Shown: piece by piece, positions 1 to 9,193 of the stretch
Numbering within the stretch: the stretch's first letter is position 1
Layout of the letters: each line of letters opens with the position of its first letter
Source of the DNA: Flavobacteriaceae bacterium CP2B
GTDB lineage: Bacteria; Bacteroidota; Bacteroidia; Flavobacteriales; Flavobacteriaceae
Assembly: GCA_001683825.1 (NCBI GenBank)
Contig: LXTR01000070.1
Coordinates: forward strand, 1-64,000
Reading direction: 5' to 3'
DNA: 64,000 nucleotides
The notes under the pieces: model-generated
What the model saw: only the letters and a program-made list of their open reading frames with translations
Database searches by the model: none
Told to the model about the DNA's origin: nothing
Program-made: the position numbers and the translations under genes

Positions 1-426
1 GTATTGCATATAGAAGTTGATTTTTCCCTAACCAGTAATCGGGTGGTATGGGTATTAAACCATTTGATCAACCGAAGGGAGAAGCCTAAGAGAATACGCA
101 TGGACAATGGACCTGAGTTCATTGCGAAGCTCGCCTCAGAATGGAGCGAGATGCATGGTATAGAGTTTAAATTCATACAACCCGGCAAGCCTACCCAGAA
201 TGCATACATTGAACGATTCAATGGCAGTTACCGCAAAGGGGTATTGGATAAATTCATCTTTGAAGACATAGATCAGGTACGGGAACAGACTCAGATCTGG
301 ATGGAGGATTACAATCATTTTAGGCCTCATGACGCCTTAGGCAATCTTCCTCCGATAAAGTATGCTGAATTGAACGCTAGGGATCATTCAGGCCTAAAAG
401 AAAATATGATTAAATTCGACAATTAA
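1..426 (+). CDS. IS3-family transposase OrfB, C-terminal part (cut by window edge)
   Basis: This is the C-terminal part of a DDE transposase; the reading frame is open from base 1, so the gene begins outside the window. The motif MDNGPEF carries the second catalytic Asp and the later IERFNGSYR carries the catalytic Glu, in the spacing and context of the rve_3 integrase core of IS3-family OrfB proteins. The segment [19 protein letters not shown] is the usual end of these proteins. A putative terminal repeat follows within 30 bases of the stop. Whether the copy is complete cannot be told here. The product would cut and join the IS ends as a cytoplasmic DNA recombinase. The IS lies at the outer edge of the AT-rich accessory region, consistent with a mobile-element hotspot. 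Confidence 0.9.
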   Translation, partial: VLHIEVDFSLTSNRVVWVLNHLINRREKPKRIRMDNGPEFIAKLASEWSEMHGIEFKFIQPGKPTQNAYIERFNGSYRKGVLDKFIFEDIDQVREQTQIWMEDYNHFRPHDALGNLPPIKYAELNARDHSGLKENMIKFDN

Positions 427-431
427 GCAGT

Positions 432-452
432 TCTAAAAGGGGGTAGCTTACA
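432..452. repeat. Candidate right terminal end of the IS3-type element
   Basis: Read on the minus strand, this stretch begins TGTAAGCTACCCCCTTTT. IS3-family elements commonly end in TG...CA and place the repeat just after the orfB stop, as here. The left end is outside the window, so the inverted repeat and target duplication cannot be confirmed. Confidence 0.5.
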
Positions 453-659
453 GTAGGAGCAAATAATACAGTTAGATAACTTGTTACAAACCTGTGTTAT
501 TACTTCGCACAATGTTAGGAATAGACCATAGGTCAAAAGTGGAACAAATTAATTTAAATCTCCGTAACAAAGTGATTACTCTAATTCCTTGTATTATCAC
601 TAATTTTGATAGTAAATGGGTTCAAAAAACATCTAACCAAACAAGTAGCCGCATTCTGA

Positions 660-1739
660 ATGAAGACTAAATATCAAATATTTGTTTCCTCAACTTACGA
701 GGACTTAAAAGAAGAAAGAGACCTAGTTATAAAAGCAATTTTGGAAATGGGACATATTCCCGTTGGAATGGAAATGTTTAGCGCAGGAGATGAACAACAA
801 TGGGAATTAATTAAAAGCCAAATTGATGATTGTGATTATTATGTTGTGATTTCTGCATTTAGATATGGTTCGTTAGATGGGGATATAGGTTACACCGAAA
901 AAGAGTACGATTATGCAGTTTCGAAGGGAGTTCCTGCACTCGGTTTTGTAATAAATGATGCTGTGAACTGGGCTGCATCCAAAGTAGACACTAATGCATT
1001 AAAAGTTGAAAAACTAAGAGCATTTAAAAACAAAATACAGAGTAAAATTGTAAGCTATTGGAATGATAAAAATGATTTGTATGGTAAGGTTTCTATTTCG
1101 TTAATGAAGCAATTCAATACCAATCCTCGAGTCGGTTGGATAAAATCATCTGAACAAATGAGTCCTGATATTGTGAATGAGATATCTCGATTAAGTAATG
1201 AAAACTCGCTTCTTAGAAAGAAAGTTGATGAATTGGAAGTTGAAATAGATAGAGAGCAAAAAGAAGAGTTTGAAAAGACTTTGGAGACTTTAAAACATAA
1301 TAAAAGAACGCTCTCATTTTTCTATCAATATGGAAGAGAATGGGAAGACCATACAGAATTTAGTTTGTTGCAAATTTTTAATCTTCTCGCACCTGAATTG
1401 ATGATTGAGAATTCTACCAAATCGTGTGCAAGGATGTTAGGATTGTCATTTAAGCCAGATGATGAACGAAGAATTAGAACTGAATGGGGTACACCCTCTA
1501 ATATTGTGAAAAAGATATTGGCAGACCTTAACGTACTCGACATAATTATGCCTTCACCAAAAAAGAAAAGTGTAAAGGACGATAATGACTATTGGACGTT
1601 AACTGAAGAAGGAAAAAGAATTTTTAAAGCAGTACGAAGAGAACTTTTAGAAAAAAACTTAGAAAAAGCTTTATTAGCTAGTGACGAAGAGGAATATAGT
1701 GAAACAAAAAATAACCCTAAGAAAAAGAAGAAAAAATAA
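660..1739 (+). CDS. DUF4062-domain protein with coiled coil and winged-helix-like C-terminus
   Basis: Residues 1 to about 100 match the DUF4062 family: an opening IFVSSTYEDLKEER, then EQQWELIKSQIDDCDYYVV and a conserved YTEKEYDYA. DUF4062 is a Rossmann/TIR-like domain of unknown biochemistry, often found as the N-terminal part of signalling or conflict-type NTPases. Here no NTPase follows. Residues about 175-215 are a heptad-like coiled coil. The last 130 residues look like a winged helix (YWTLTEEGKRIFKAVRREL), and the tail is Lys-rich. The gene stands alone between an IS remnant and a tRNA-Pro fragment, in AT-rich DNA. A stand-alone sensor/effector or a DNA-associated protein are both possible; defence function is only inference from family and location. 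The start is the first ATG of a long open frame. Confidence 0.8.
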   Translation: MKTKYQIFVSSTYEDLKEERDLVIKAILEMGHIPVGMEMFSAGDEQQWELIKSQIDDCDYYVVISAFRYGSLDGDIGYTEKEYDYAVSKGVPALGFVINDAVNWAASKVDTNALKVEKLRAFKNKIQSKIVSYWNDKNDLYGKVSISLMKQFNTNPRVGWIKSSEQMSPDIVNEISRLSNENSLLRKKVDELEVEIDREQKEEFEKTLETLKHNKRTLSFFYQYGREWEDHTEFSLLQIFNLLAPELMIENSTKSCARMLGLSFKPDDERRIRTEWGTPSNIVKKILADLNVLDIIMPSPKKKSVKDDNDYWTLTEEGKRIFKAVRRELLEKNLEKALLASDEEEYSETKNNPKKKKKK

Positions 1740-1937
1740 AATAGCAGTTATCATTAACTATAAGTGATTATAAGTTCTAACCTACTTCCTATGTTCCTTC
1801 TTAAATCCAAATTGGTGTGTACTTTGCAAAGTTGATAGTTAAACATGTTCAATTCTAGTTTATACTAATAATAGTCATATTACAGTCATTATGACAATAT
1901 AATCAAAAAATTGTCAATAAAATATGATATTATAATA

Positions 1938-1983
1938 CTGCTTTGGGAGCAGGAGGCCGCAGGTTCGAATCCTGCCACCCCGA
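1938..1983 (+). tRNA. 3' half of tRNA-Pro(TGG), truncated att-site remnant
   Basis: The stretch reads as anticodon stem CTGC, loop TTTGGGA (anticodon TGG), stem GCAG, variable loop, a perfect T-arm (GCAGG / TTCGAAT / CCTGC) and the acceptor 3' strand CACCCCG plus discriminator A. The 5' half, D-arm and matching acceptor strand are absent: sequence before 1938 is unrelated AT-rich DNA. A break inside the anticodon arm is where many tyrosine integrases cross over, so this is best read as an attachment-site scar rather than a working tRNA. The intact gene is not in the window. Confidence 0.85.
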
Positions 1984-2106
1984 CTGAATACTTTTAAACC
2001 CTGATAATCGATTGATTGTCAGGGTTTTATTTTTTATCTTTTCTTGAAAAGGCCCACTTTTCACCAAAAAATCCTCCAAAAAAGTCAACAAATCGGATAA
2101 CAAAAT
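1971..2106 (+). repeat. Direct repeat copy 1: tRNA-Pro 3' tail, terminator and flank
   Basis: This stretch aligns without gaps to 16826-16961; by hand count 117 of 136 positions are identical. It holds the T-arm 3' side and acceptor end of tRNA-Pro, the following terminator hairpin and about 75 further bases. The two copies face the same way and bracket the HAD genes and the fructan locus. The terminator loop differs but pairing is kept, so the copies have diverged for some time. Confidence 0.85.
1996..2033 (+). terminator. Rho-independent terminator after the tRNA-Pro fragment
   Basis: The stem is AAACCCTGA paired with TCAGGGTTT, with inner AATC/GATT pairing, followed by a T-rich tail. It would have ended transcription of tRNA-Pro in the ancestral site and travelled with the tRNA 3' end. 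Confidence 0.75.
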
Positions 2107-2419
2107 CGTTCATCCTTTCCCACACATTGAAAACCGGGAGACCTGGAAAAAGGTTCGTCGGGAAAGCGCGATTCGAACCAAAACATTTTAGCCTAAATTT
2201 TCGGGCTTTTTACTCCCTGTTTTATGGCAATGTTCCAAAAGAATATTATGCGGCAAAGTTATTAGCAAAGTTGAAGGAAGCGACCTGCTTTATACAGTCC
2301 GGTCAACTCCTGAATGTTGGTGTTTTGCGGTCAAAAAAAGGAGTAACAGCTACGGGATGCAGGGTATCAAAACCCGGCTAGGAAGAATCGGAAAATATCA
2401 AGAAGTGTAGCTTTTAAGA
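2107..2419. other. Intergenic stretch without a recognisable gene
   Basis: An open frame crosses this stretch on the plus strand but begins inside the terminator hairpin and has no family-like motifs, so it is not called. Nothing else is recognised between repeat copy 1 and the end of the HAD gene. Confidence 0.5.
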
Positions 2420-3259
2420 CTAATTTTCTACAGTCCGATTTTCAGGAGAGGTTACATCATTTTCATAGAGGTTTTTAAGAAAATGCGCCACGCCATCTCT
2501 GGTGTTTGTACCAATGATTTGGTCTGCGGCATCTTTGACTTCCTTTGGGGCGTTTGCCATGGCCAGGCCATACCCTACCCCTTTTAACATATCTATGTCG
2601 TTGTGATTATCGCCAAAGGCCATTGCATTTTCCAATGTTTGGTCGTCTTGTAATAATATTTTAATTGCACTCAATTTAGATACAGACCTATTGGTCAGTT
2701 CCAATAATTCCTCTCCGCTTCTATAGATTTGTAGAAATGACCCCACCTCAGAATGAAGGGCCTTATATAGTGTAGCTTCCTTCTTCTTACCTATCATTAC
2801 CATCATTTTATGGGGTCCGACATTTTTATTTTCCAAATACCTAATTGTCATTTCTGTTTTTTGATACGCCGGATGCGTCCTGGTACAAAATATTTCATAT
2901 CGGACAAAGGCATTTAAACCTGGTACATACCATTCATTTTGATGATAAAGTCCAATGTACGCATCATATTTTTGAATAATCCGGTGAACATCTTTCACGT
3001 GCGCTATGTCAATGGTGGATGAAAAAATTGTCCGAGGGCCATGTTTGATGAGTGATCCATTGTAGCAAACTATTGGCTCATTAAGGATGCCCAATTTTTT
3101 CTGGATGTAGGTCATCCCTATCGGCATTCGTGCGGATACCAATAGTATTTGGATCTTTGATCTTAATTGGGAGAGTACGGAAACTGTAAAATCAGATACG
3201 TCGTTCTTGTTATAAAGCAAGGTGCCATCCAAATCCAAACAGATAGTCGAATACTTCAT
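2420..3259 (-). CDS. Cof-type HAD-IIB sugar-phosphate phosphatase
   Basis: A 279-residue HAD hydrolase. Motif I is LDLDGTLL at residues 8-15 (nucleophile and acid/base Asp). The C-terminal FGDNHNDIDML is motif IV, and the long insert between them is the C2B cap of the Cof/YidA group. The ending GLAMANAPKEVKDAAD is typical of Cof-like enzymes. These cytoplasmic Mg-dependent enzymes dephosphorylate sugar phosphates or phosphorylated cofactors; the substrate cannot be read from sequence. The gene lies 90 bases downstream of a second HAD gene on the same strand, inside the tRNA-Pro-bracketed segment and just beyond the terminator of the fructan operon. A role in sugar-phosphate turnover linked to that locus is possible but only inferred. 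Confidence 0.85.
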   Translation of the reverse strand: MKYSTICLDLDGTLLYNKNDVSDFTVSVLSQLRSKIQILLVSARMPIGMTYIQKKLGILNEPIVCYNGSLIKHGPRTIFSSTIDIAHVKDVHRIIQKYDAYIGLYHQNEWYVPGLNAFVRYEIFCTRTHPAYQKTEMTIRYLENKNVGPHKMMVMIGKKKEATLYKALHSEVGSFLQIYRSGEELLELTNRSVSKLSAIKILLQDDQTLENAMAFGDNHNDIDMLKGVGYGLAMANAPKEVKDAADQIIGTNTRDGVAHFLKNLYENDVTSPENRTVEN

Positions 3260-3349
3260 ATCCTAAAATCCCTTTCCGTAAGATCCTTCAACTCAGTGGG
3301 CGCTGATAGCTACAAATTCAAAATGAGGTCTATATTAGTTCGAAGAGCT

Positions 3350-4129
3350 TTACTGTAATTCCAGGGCCGCCTTAAGGTCCAGTTCGGCCACAGAATTGAT
3401 CACCATATCCGGTTTAAACGCATATTCGTTCAATACCTCTTTTTTAGAAACGCCTGACAGGGTAAGAATGGTAGTATATCCCAACTGGAGGCCCCCAAGG
3501 ATATCGGTATCCATAGTATCGCCAATAATAATAGTTTCCCTTGCCTCCAGCCCAAGGGTTTTACGCGCAGAGCGCATCATGACCGGGCTCGGTTTTCCTA
3601 CTGAAAATGCTTTTTTACCAGTCGCTTCTTCTATCATTGCCACCACGGCTTTAATCCCCAGGTTGGCCCAGCCTTTTTTCTTAGGGGATGGGTCCAGATT
3701 GGTGGCTATGAATTTTGATCCTGAGATGATCATATCCACGGCGTTGTTTACCATTTCAAGGGTAAAGTTCCGTCCCTCGCCCACCACCACAAAGTCCGGA
3801 TTCTGGTTCACCAGGGTATATCCGTTCTGGTGCAGGCTGGTAATTAATCCCCCCTCACCAAGCACGTAGGCAGTACCTTTGGGGTTCATGAAGGACAGGA
3901 ACCACGCAGTCGCCATAGCGCTTGTATACACGTTCTCTTCCTTGATTTTGATCCCCATCTTGGCCACTTTGTTGACCGTGTCCAAAGGGCTTCGCTGTGA
4001 ATTATTGGTCATGAACAGAAAGGGAATCTTTTCTTTTTGAAGGGTGGCGATAAACTTATCTGCACCTTCAATCATTGTATCCCCGCTGTAGATAACCCCG
4101 TCCATATCGATCAGAAATCCTTTTTTCAT
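3350..4129 (-). CDS. NagD-like HAD-IIA phosphatase
   Basis: A 259-residue protein with motif I as LIDMDGVIYSG (Asp 8 and Asp 10), motif II in FLFMTNNSQRS, the central C2A cap, the Lys-containing GKPSPVMM and motif IV IIGDTMDTDILGG. This order is that of the NagD/pyridoxal-phosphatase-like HAD-IIA subfamily, and the length is typical. The enzyme would dephosphorylate small phosphomonoesters in the cytoplasm; E. coli NagD prefers nucleotide monophosphates, but members vary. It begins just after the terminator closing the SusC/SusD operon and is followed by the Cof-like HAD gene, so the two probably form a small unit of their own. Confidence 0.85.
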   Translation of the reverse strand: MKKGFLIDMDGVIYSGDTMIEGADKFIATLQKEKIPFLFMTNNSQRSPLDTVNKVAKMGIKIKEENVYTSAMATAWFLSFMNPKGTAYVLGEGGLITSLHQNGYTLVNQNPDFVVVGEGRNFTLEMVNNAVDMIISGSKFIATNLDPSPKKKGWANLGIKAVVAMIEEATGKKAFSVGKPSPVMMRSARKTLGLEARETIIIGDTMDTDILGGLQLGYTTILTLSGVSKKEVLNEYAFKPDMVINSVAELDLKAALELQ

Positions 4130-4150
4130 CCGGCAATTTTTTTAGAATTT

Positions 4151-4192
4151 AAAAACACTTTACCCGCAGGTTTTACCCTGCGGGGTAAAGTG
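4151..4192 (-). terminator. Strong terminator ending the fructan operon
   Basis: Read on the minus strand, CACTTTACCCCGCAGG pairs with CCTGCGGGTAAAGTG (one bulge) around a short loop and is followed by TTTTT. It lies about 90 bases after the susD stop and directly before the nagD-like gene, so it separates the sugar operon from the HAD genes. Confidence 0.8.
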
Positions 4193-4281
4193 CAACTAAC
4201 TCAAACAACTAAGTCAGATTACTGAATCTGCTTGCAAAAAATAGACTACGCTACTAATCTATATTTTCAATCCTTTAACTA

Positions 4282-6024
4282 TCAATAACCAGGATTTTGG
4301 ATGTATACTCCCCCGGTAAAATCGATCTCTCTTTGTGGTATTGGGTAATATTCATCTCTTCCGGCAGTGAATTGAGCATTGGCAAGGAAATCTCTTTTGG
4401 TTCTTTCTTCGCCCAAATAAGCATTTAAGGTTTGCTCCGCTTCGCCCCATCTGACCAGGTCGAAGAATCGGGGACCCTCCATGCCGAATTCAAGACGTCT
4501 TTCAAATTTCAGCGCTTTCCATGCAAATTCTTTGCTGGGGAAAGATGGATAAGTGCCAATATTATAAATATCCGTAGCGCCTGCATCCAACTGGCGCTGA
4601 GTACTGTTTGCGGCCCTTGTCCGTATCTGGTTTATAATCGGCAACGCCTCATCCCAGCGATTCAATTGAATTAATGCTTCGGCCTTGAATAACAGAACAT
4701 CTGCGTAGCGGATAAAATCAACATTTTTGGAAGTCCCGACAAAGGGACCTTCCTTAACGTAGCAGGAACAATCCGGGGCTTGCTGTTCCTTCATGTTGCC
4801 AAAATATCCATATACGCCCGGATCCCTCGCCCAACTGAAATTATAGATCATATCTCCGTTCTCATTGACCGTATTCCGATATTTAAATGGGCGCCCGGGA
4901 ATTCCAACCGTATGATCCAAACGCGGGTCTACAGTAAGGCCGGGTGCCGGAATAGAGGTCCCATCCGGCTCCACCGTATTAAAAATGTCATTGTCATTAA
5001 AGGTATCCAGCAACGGAAGCCCATTAATGTCTGTTTGAAAGGCGTTTACCATATTCTGGCTTGCCAGGTGAAACCCGCAGCAACCATAAAGGCCTGTACC
5101 ATGTGGAGAATTAAGTCCCGTCACAAAACTAACCCTGCTTACAACAGTTCCATCATTGATTGAAAACTGGGCGGCCCAGATTGATTCAGGTCCATTATCA
5201 AAGCCATTCAGGAAATTGTTGCCGTAATCGGGCTCCAGGCTTCCGGTTACCTCATCGGCAAAGTCAATCACTTCCTGTAGCCTGCCGGCATTGATATTTG
5301 TGACCTGGTGCTGATCATTTTGCTCGTATGCCTGATACAACCGTAATTTGGACAGATAGGCGGCCGCGGCATTGCGATCAGCCCTTCCAACTTCCTCCTG
5401 CGATTGTGGAAGATTATTATAGGCAAAAAGGAAGTCTTCCGCTATGGTGTTCCATAGCGCGTCATTGTCCACATCATTTGATACCAGGGGGATTTCTTCA
5501 GGACTTAGATCTTCAGTGATATAAGGTATCTTTTTAAACAATAATTTTAAGACGAAATGCGAATGCGCCCTTAGAAATCTAAGTTCCGCCTGCCGAAGCA
5601 CTTTATTGGGATATTCTCCATCTGGAATATCATTAATAACATTCAGCGCAAAATTAGCCCTCGAAATAGCTTTGTAATAATTGGTCCAGGTACGCGGACC
5701 CATCCAGTCGGTCTGGTCAGCCTGAGTTAGGTTATACTGCTCGTAAAAGTCTACAATATCAACATCTCCTCGGCCTCCGCCACCTTTGTAGGCATCATCC
5801 GATCGCACACTACCATAAACCCACATGTGGGTCAAAGGGCCTATCATTTCGTCATTGGCAATGCCAGCATACGCTGCTATTACTAGTGCTTCAGCATTTT
5901 CGGCAGTTGCGACGTTTTCACTAGACAATACTCCTTCCGGTTCATATTCCAAGAAGTCTTCTGTGCAAGCCCCAAAAAGGAATAACAGCACAAATCCTAT
6001 AATTATAAATTTATTGTTTTTCAT
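4282..6024 (-). CDS. SusD/RagB-family outer-membrane glycan-binding lipoprotein
   Basis: This is the surface glycan-binding partner of the adjacent SusC transporter. The second in-frame Met is preferred as start because MKNNKFIIIGFVLLFLFGAC gives a normal signal peptide with lipobox FGAC; an earlier Met three codons upstream is possible. After the lipidated Cys come TEDFLEYEP and a helical TPR-like body of the SusD fold (RAELRFLRAHSHFVLKLLF; YADVLLFKAEALIQL), ending with FTGGVYIQNPGY, a usual SusD tail. Length (about 580 residues) is typical. The gene follows susC by 13 bases and is last before the terminator. Given the GH32 gene upstream, a fructan (levan or inulin) is the likely ligand. Confidence 0.95.
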   Translation of the reverse strand: MKNNKFIIIGFVLLFLFGACTEDFLEYEPEGVLSSENVATAENAEALVIAAYAGIANDEMIGPLTHMWVYGSVRSDDAYKGGGGRGDVDIVDFYEQYNLTQADQTDWMGPRTWTNYYKAISRANFALNVINDIPDGEYPNKVLRQAELRFLRAHSHFVLKLLFKKIPYITEDLSPEEIPLVSNDVDNDALWNTIAEDFLFAYNNLPQSQEEVGRADRNAAAAYLSKLRLYQAYEQNDQHQVTNINAGRLQEVIDFADEVTGSLEPDYGNNFLNGFDNGPESIWAAQFSINDGTVVSRVSFVTGLNSPHGTGLYGCCGFHLASQNMVNAFQTDINGLPLLDTFNDNDIFNTVEPDGTSIPAPGLTVDPRLDHTVGIPGRPFKYRNTVNENGDMIYNFSWARDPGVYGYFGNMKEQQAPDCSCYVKEGPFVGTSKNVDFIRYADVLLFKAEALIQLNRWDEALPIINQIRTRAANSTQRQLDAGATDIYNIGTYPSFPSKEFAWKALKFERRLEFGMEGPRFFDLVRWGEAEQTLNAYLGEERTKRDFLANAQFTAGRDEYYPIPQREIDFTGGVYIQNPGY

Positions 6025-6037
6025 GGTACACAATTTT

Positions 6038-9000
6038 TTAAAAGTTCACATTAAGTCCAACCGATAATACCGTAGGAACAGGAATTCTATTAACGTCTAT
6101 GCGCTCCGGATCTTCACCGATGTAATCTTTTGGTGTGAACCAAAACAAGTTTTCACCCTGGAAGTAAAGCCTTAAACGAGACATACCTCCCCACTTTTCA
6201 ATAAGATCAGTTGGAAAGGAGTATCCAAATTGCAAGTTCCTTATTTTAAAGTAGGAGTTGTTCCTGAATAAGTAGTCCGATGTCCTTAAATCGTTAAATG
6301 CCAGGGAAAGCGATGGAATCTCGGTGTTGGTGTTGGTAGGGGTCCAGGCGTTTAAAACCCCCAAACCGGCATTTTCTCTTCCCTGAACGAAATTATTCCA
6401 GAAGATATACGGATCCAGACCAATACGACCGGCGACACCAGATCCGAACAATGAGAAATCAAAATTCTTATATCCCAAGTTGAATCGAATACCATATTCC
6501 AAATCAGGTAATGTGTTGCCAATGAAATCACGGTCATCACCATCGATTACTCCGTCATTGTTGATATCCTTGAACTTGAGTCCTCCCGGACGTGCCCCTA
6601 CCTGGGTTGCTGAATTGTCAACATCGGCCTGGCTTTGAAACAGGCCATCACTTTGGTATCCGAAAATGGCAGTTTGCGATTGTCCGATGATAGAGTTTTC
6701 CTGGGTGCCCGGGAAGGCGGTACGTACTTCCTCCGGCAGGAAGGTTATCTCATCTTTAAAGCTGGCGAAATTCGTAGTTAATCCAAATGACCATCCACTG
6801 TCCCAGCTCTTTGAATAAGACAGTGCCAATTCCCATCCCCTGGTTTCCGTTGTAGCTCCGTTCAGTACCCGTTGTTGTCCTTCACCCAATACAGAGGCGA
6901 TTGGTGGGGTGGTGAGGATGTCGCTGGTTTCCCTTGTAAAATAGTCGAATGATCCACTAATTGTATTTTTCAACAGACCGAAATCCACCCCAAAGTTCCA
7001 TTCTTTTGTTGTTTCCCACTTTAAATCTGGGTTGGGTGCCTGAATGGAAACAAATCCAGAGGGAAGGTTCCCCGTATCATTTCCATTGATATCATAGGCA
7101 GTCCCAACATTATAATAGATTTCAAAAAAACCTCCTATAAATTGGGCTTGGTTAGGCCCATACCTGGATTCATACAGACCAAATCGTGCAGTATCGCCTA
7201 TCTCCTGGTTCCCTACTTCCCCGTATCCTGCCCTTAACTTAAGTTCAGAAATAAAATCAACACCTTCGAAAAAATCCTCATTGCTTATCCTCCAGCCCAA
7301 AGTGGCCGCCGGGAAAATACCATATCTATTATTACTTCCGAATCGGGAAGAACCGTCCCTCCTGATGGTAAATGAGGCGAGATACTTATCTGAAAATGCA
7401 TAGTTTAATTTACCAAACTGGGAGAAAAGACTGCTCCCTGTTGATATTCCTGTAGCTGTTCTGGCCCCAGTGGCGGCTCCCAAAACAAAATAAGATTCCT
7501 GTTCTACGGCAAAGCCATCGGCCTGGGCTAAAAGTGTGTCGAAATTATCTTCGACCGATTCAATGCCCAATAGCAACCCGAACCTATGCTCACCCAAAGT
7601 TAACTGGTAGTTCAGGGTATTAGAAAAAACCAGGCTGGTGAACTTGTTTGTATCGAGGATCAAACGGTTGTTACTCCTTGTAATAAAACCATTATTCACC
7701 CTCGGCTCGATGTTCTTCCTTTTAAAGTCACTGAAATCTATCCCGAGATTTGAGCGGAAGGTCAGGTTTTCAATCAATTCAAGTTCGGCAAATACATTAC
7801 CGAAAAACTGGTTCTTTTCTGCATTATCCCAACGGTTGAGGTATTGCATTAAAACCGGATTATTCCTATCCGAATATCCGGCGCCAATGGGACCAGCAAA
7901 ATCACCGTTCGAATCGTATACCGGTATGGTAGGTGCTAAGGTAATGGCAAGTCCGGGAGTAGGTGCACTCCCTACATCGGGAGAAGCAAGCGTCTCATCA
8001 GAAGTTGAGAACTGGGTATTTACACCAAAGCGTAATTTTTCATTAAACAATTTGGTGCTGGCATTTATCTTTGCGGTATACCTGTCATAATTTGTGTACT
8101 TCAGTATACCAGTATTGCTCAGGTAACCAAGATTAATCAATAATGAAGATTTATCGGTGCTCGAAGAAACAGTGAGTTCATTGTTGAATACGTATCCTGT
8201 TTCGTAGGTTGCTTCCTGCCAGTCCGTATCCCCTGCCGGCACATTCGGGTCGCCCCCAACGAAAGGTTGCACGCTAACGCTATTTAAAACAGGGTTATCA
8301 AAATCATTATTCCAATCAAAATCATAGATTTCACCGTATCCACCTGCCGGGTCCGCTCCGTCATTGACAGAAGCCTGCCAAAGCGCCTCGCCGCGCTGAA
8401 TGGCATTCAACATCTTATACCGCTGCTGTTTTTCGGAAAGAACGGATATGTTAGTGTTAAATGAGACATTCAATCGTTCCCCCACAGCTCTGTTCTTGGT
8501 TGTAACCACGATCACTCCATTGGCGGCCCGTGAACCGTAAAGTGATGAGGCAGAGGCATCTTTTAATACCTGAATGGACTCGATAGATTCCGGGTTGAGA
8601 CTGGCAAAAACCTCTTGCCTTTTCGTTGGAACCCCATCAATTACATAAAGCGGATCGTTATTCCCTAAGGTTGTGATCCCACGTATAAGGATTCTGCTGC
8701 TGAGACCGGTTGGATCACCAGATTTTTCAACAAATAAGCCCGGAACTCTTCCCTGTAACGCCTGCATGGCATTACCCGAACTCCGTGTCTGGCCTTCTAT
8801 AGGTTCTGTCTCCACAACCGTAATGGCTCCGGTCAAATCAACTTTTCGTTCGGTGGTATAACCAGTAAGTACTACTTCTTCGAGCTGCTGAGTGTCGGCC
8901 TGAAGGGCCACGTCTATAGAACTCTTTCCTTCAACCGGTATTTCCTGCCTGAGGAACCCCACATAACTGAATACCAGGGCACCATCAGTTGGTACGTTTG

Positions 9001-9181
9001 TCAAAACATAATTCCCGTCAAAATCTGTGGTGGTCCCATTGGTAGTGCCAGCCACAAGTACAGTAGCCCCGGGTAATGGCATCCCATCATCCGCTGAGGT
9101 GACGGTGCCTGATACCTGCACTTGTGCCAGCACTGTCACAGGTGCCAGGAGTACAAGTAAGATTAAAAATTTCATTTTCAT
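6038..9181 (-). CDS. SusC/RagA-family TonB-dependent transporter
   Basis: A 1047-residue outer-membrane importer. It opens with a cleaved signal peptide (MKMKFLILLVLLAPVTVLAQ), then a carboxypeptidase-like regulatory domain (SGTVTSADDGMPLPGATV), a TonB-box-like stretch (EEVVLTGY), a plug domain (QALQGRVPGLFVEK; RGITTLGNNDPLYVIDGVP; IESIQVLKDASASSLYGSRA) and a 22-strand-type barrel ending in PTVLSVGLNVNF with a terminal Phe. These features define SusC-type transporters that draw oligosaccharides into the periplasm using TonB. It sits between the GH32 gene (12-base gap) and susD in one operon. The predicted cargo is fructo-oligosaccharide. Confidence 0.97.
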   Translation of the reverse strand: MKMKFLILLVLLAPVTVLAQVQVSGTVTSADDGMPLPGATVLVAGTTNGTTTDFDGNYVLTNVPTDGALVFSYVGFLRQEIPVEGKSSIDVALQADTQQLEEVVLTGYTTERKVDLTGAITVVETEPIEGQTRSSGNAMQALQGRVPGLFVEKSGDPTGLSSRILIRGITTLGNNDPLYVIDGVPTKRQEVFASLNPESIESIQVLKDASASSLYGSRAANGVIVVTTKNRAVGERLNVSFNTNISVLSEKQQRYKMLNAIQRGEALWQASVNDGADPAGGYGEIYDFDWNNDFDNPVLNSVSVQPFVGGDPNVPAGDTDWQEATYETGYVFNNELTVSSSTDKSSLLINLGYLSNTGILKYTNYDRYTAKINASTKLFNEKLRFGVNTQFSTSDETLASPDVGSAPTPGLAITLAPTIPVYDSNGDFAGPIGAGYSDRNNPVLMQYLNRWDNAEKNQFFGNVFAELELIENLTFRSNLGIDFSDFKRKNIEPRVNNGFITRSNNRLILDTNKFTSLVFSNTLNYQLTLGEHRFGLLLGIESVEDNFDTLLAQADGFAVEQESYFVLGAATGARTATGISTGSSLFSQFGKLNYAFSDKYLASFTIRRDGSSRFGSNNRYGIFPAATLGWRISNEDFFEGVDFISELKLRAGYGEVGNQEIGDTARFGLYESRYGPNQAQFIGGFFEIYYNVGTAYDINGNDTGNLPSGFVSIQAPNPDLKWETTKEWNFGVDFGLLKNTISGSFDYFTRETSDILTTPPIASVLGEGQQRVLNGATTETRGWELALSYSKSWDSGWSFGLTTNFASFKDEITFLPEEVRTAFPGTQENSIIGQSQTAIFGYQSDGLFQSQADVDNSATQVGARPGGLKFKDINNDGVIDGDDRDFIGNTLPDLEYGIRFNLGYKNFDFSLFGSGVAGRIGLDPYIFWNNFVQGRENAGLGVLNAWTPTNTNTEIPSLSLAFNDLRTSDYLFRNNSYFKIRNLQFGYSFPTDLIEKWGGMSRLRLYFQGENLFWFTPKDYIGEDPERIDVNRIPVPTVLSVGLNVNF

Positions 9182-9193
9182 GATTGTTTAGAT

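Noticed and set aside
1938-1983. Functional tRNA-Pro gene
   Set aside because: The 5' half, including D-arm and 5' acceptor strand, is missing, so it cannot fold as a full tRNA.
2016-2381. 121-codon open frame after the tRNA-Pro fragment
   Set aside because: Its start lies inside the terminator hairpin, it covers repeat DNA, and the translation shows no family resemblance.
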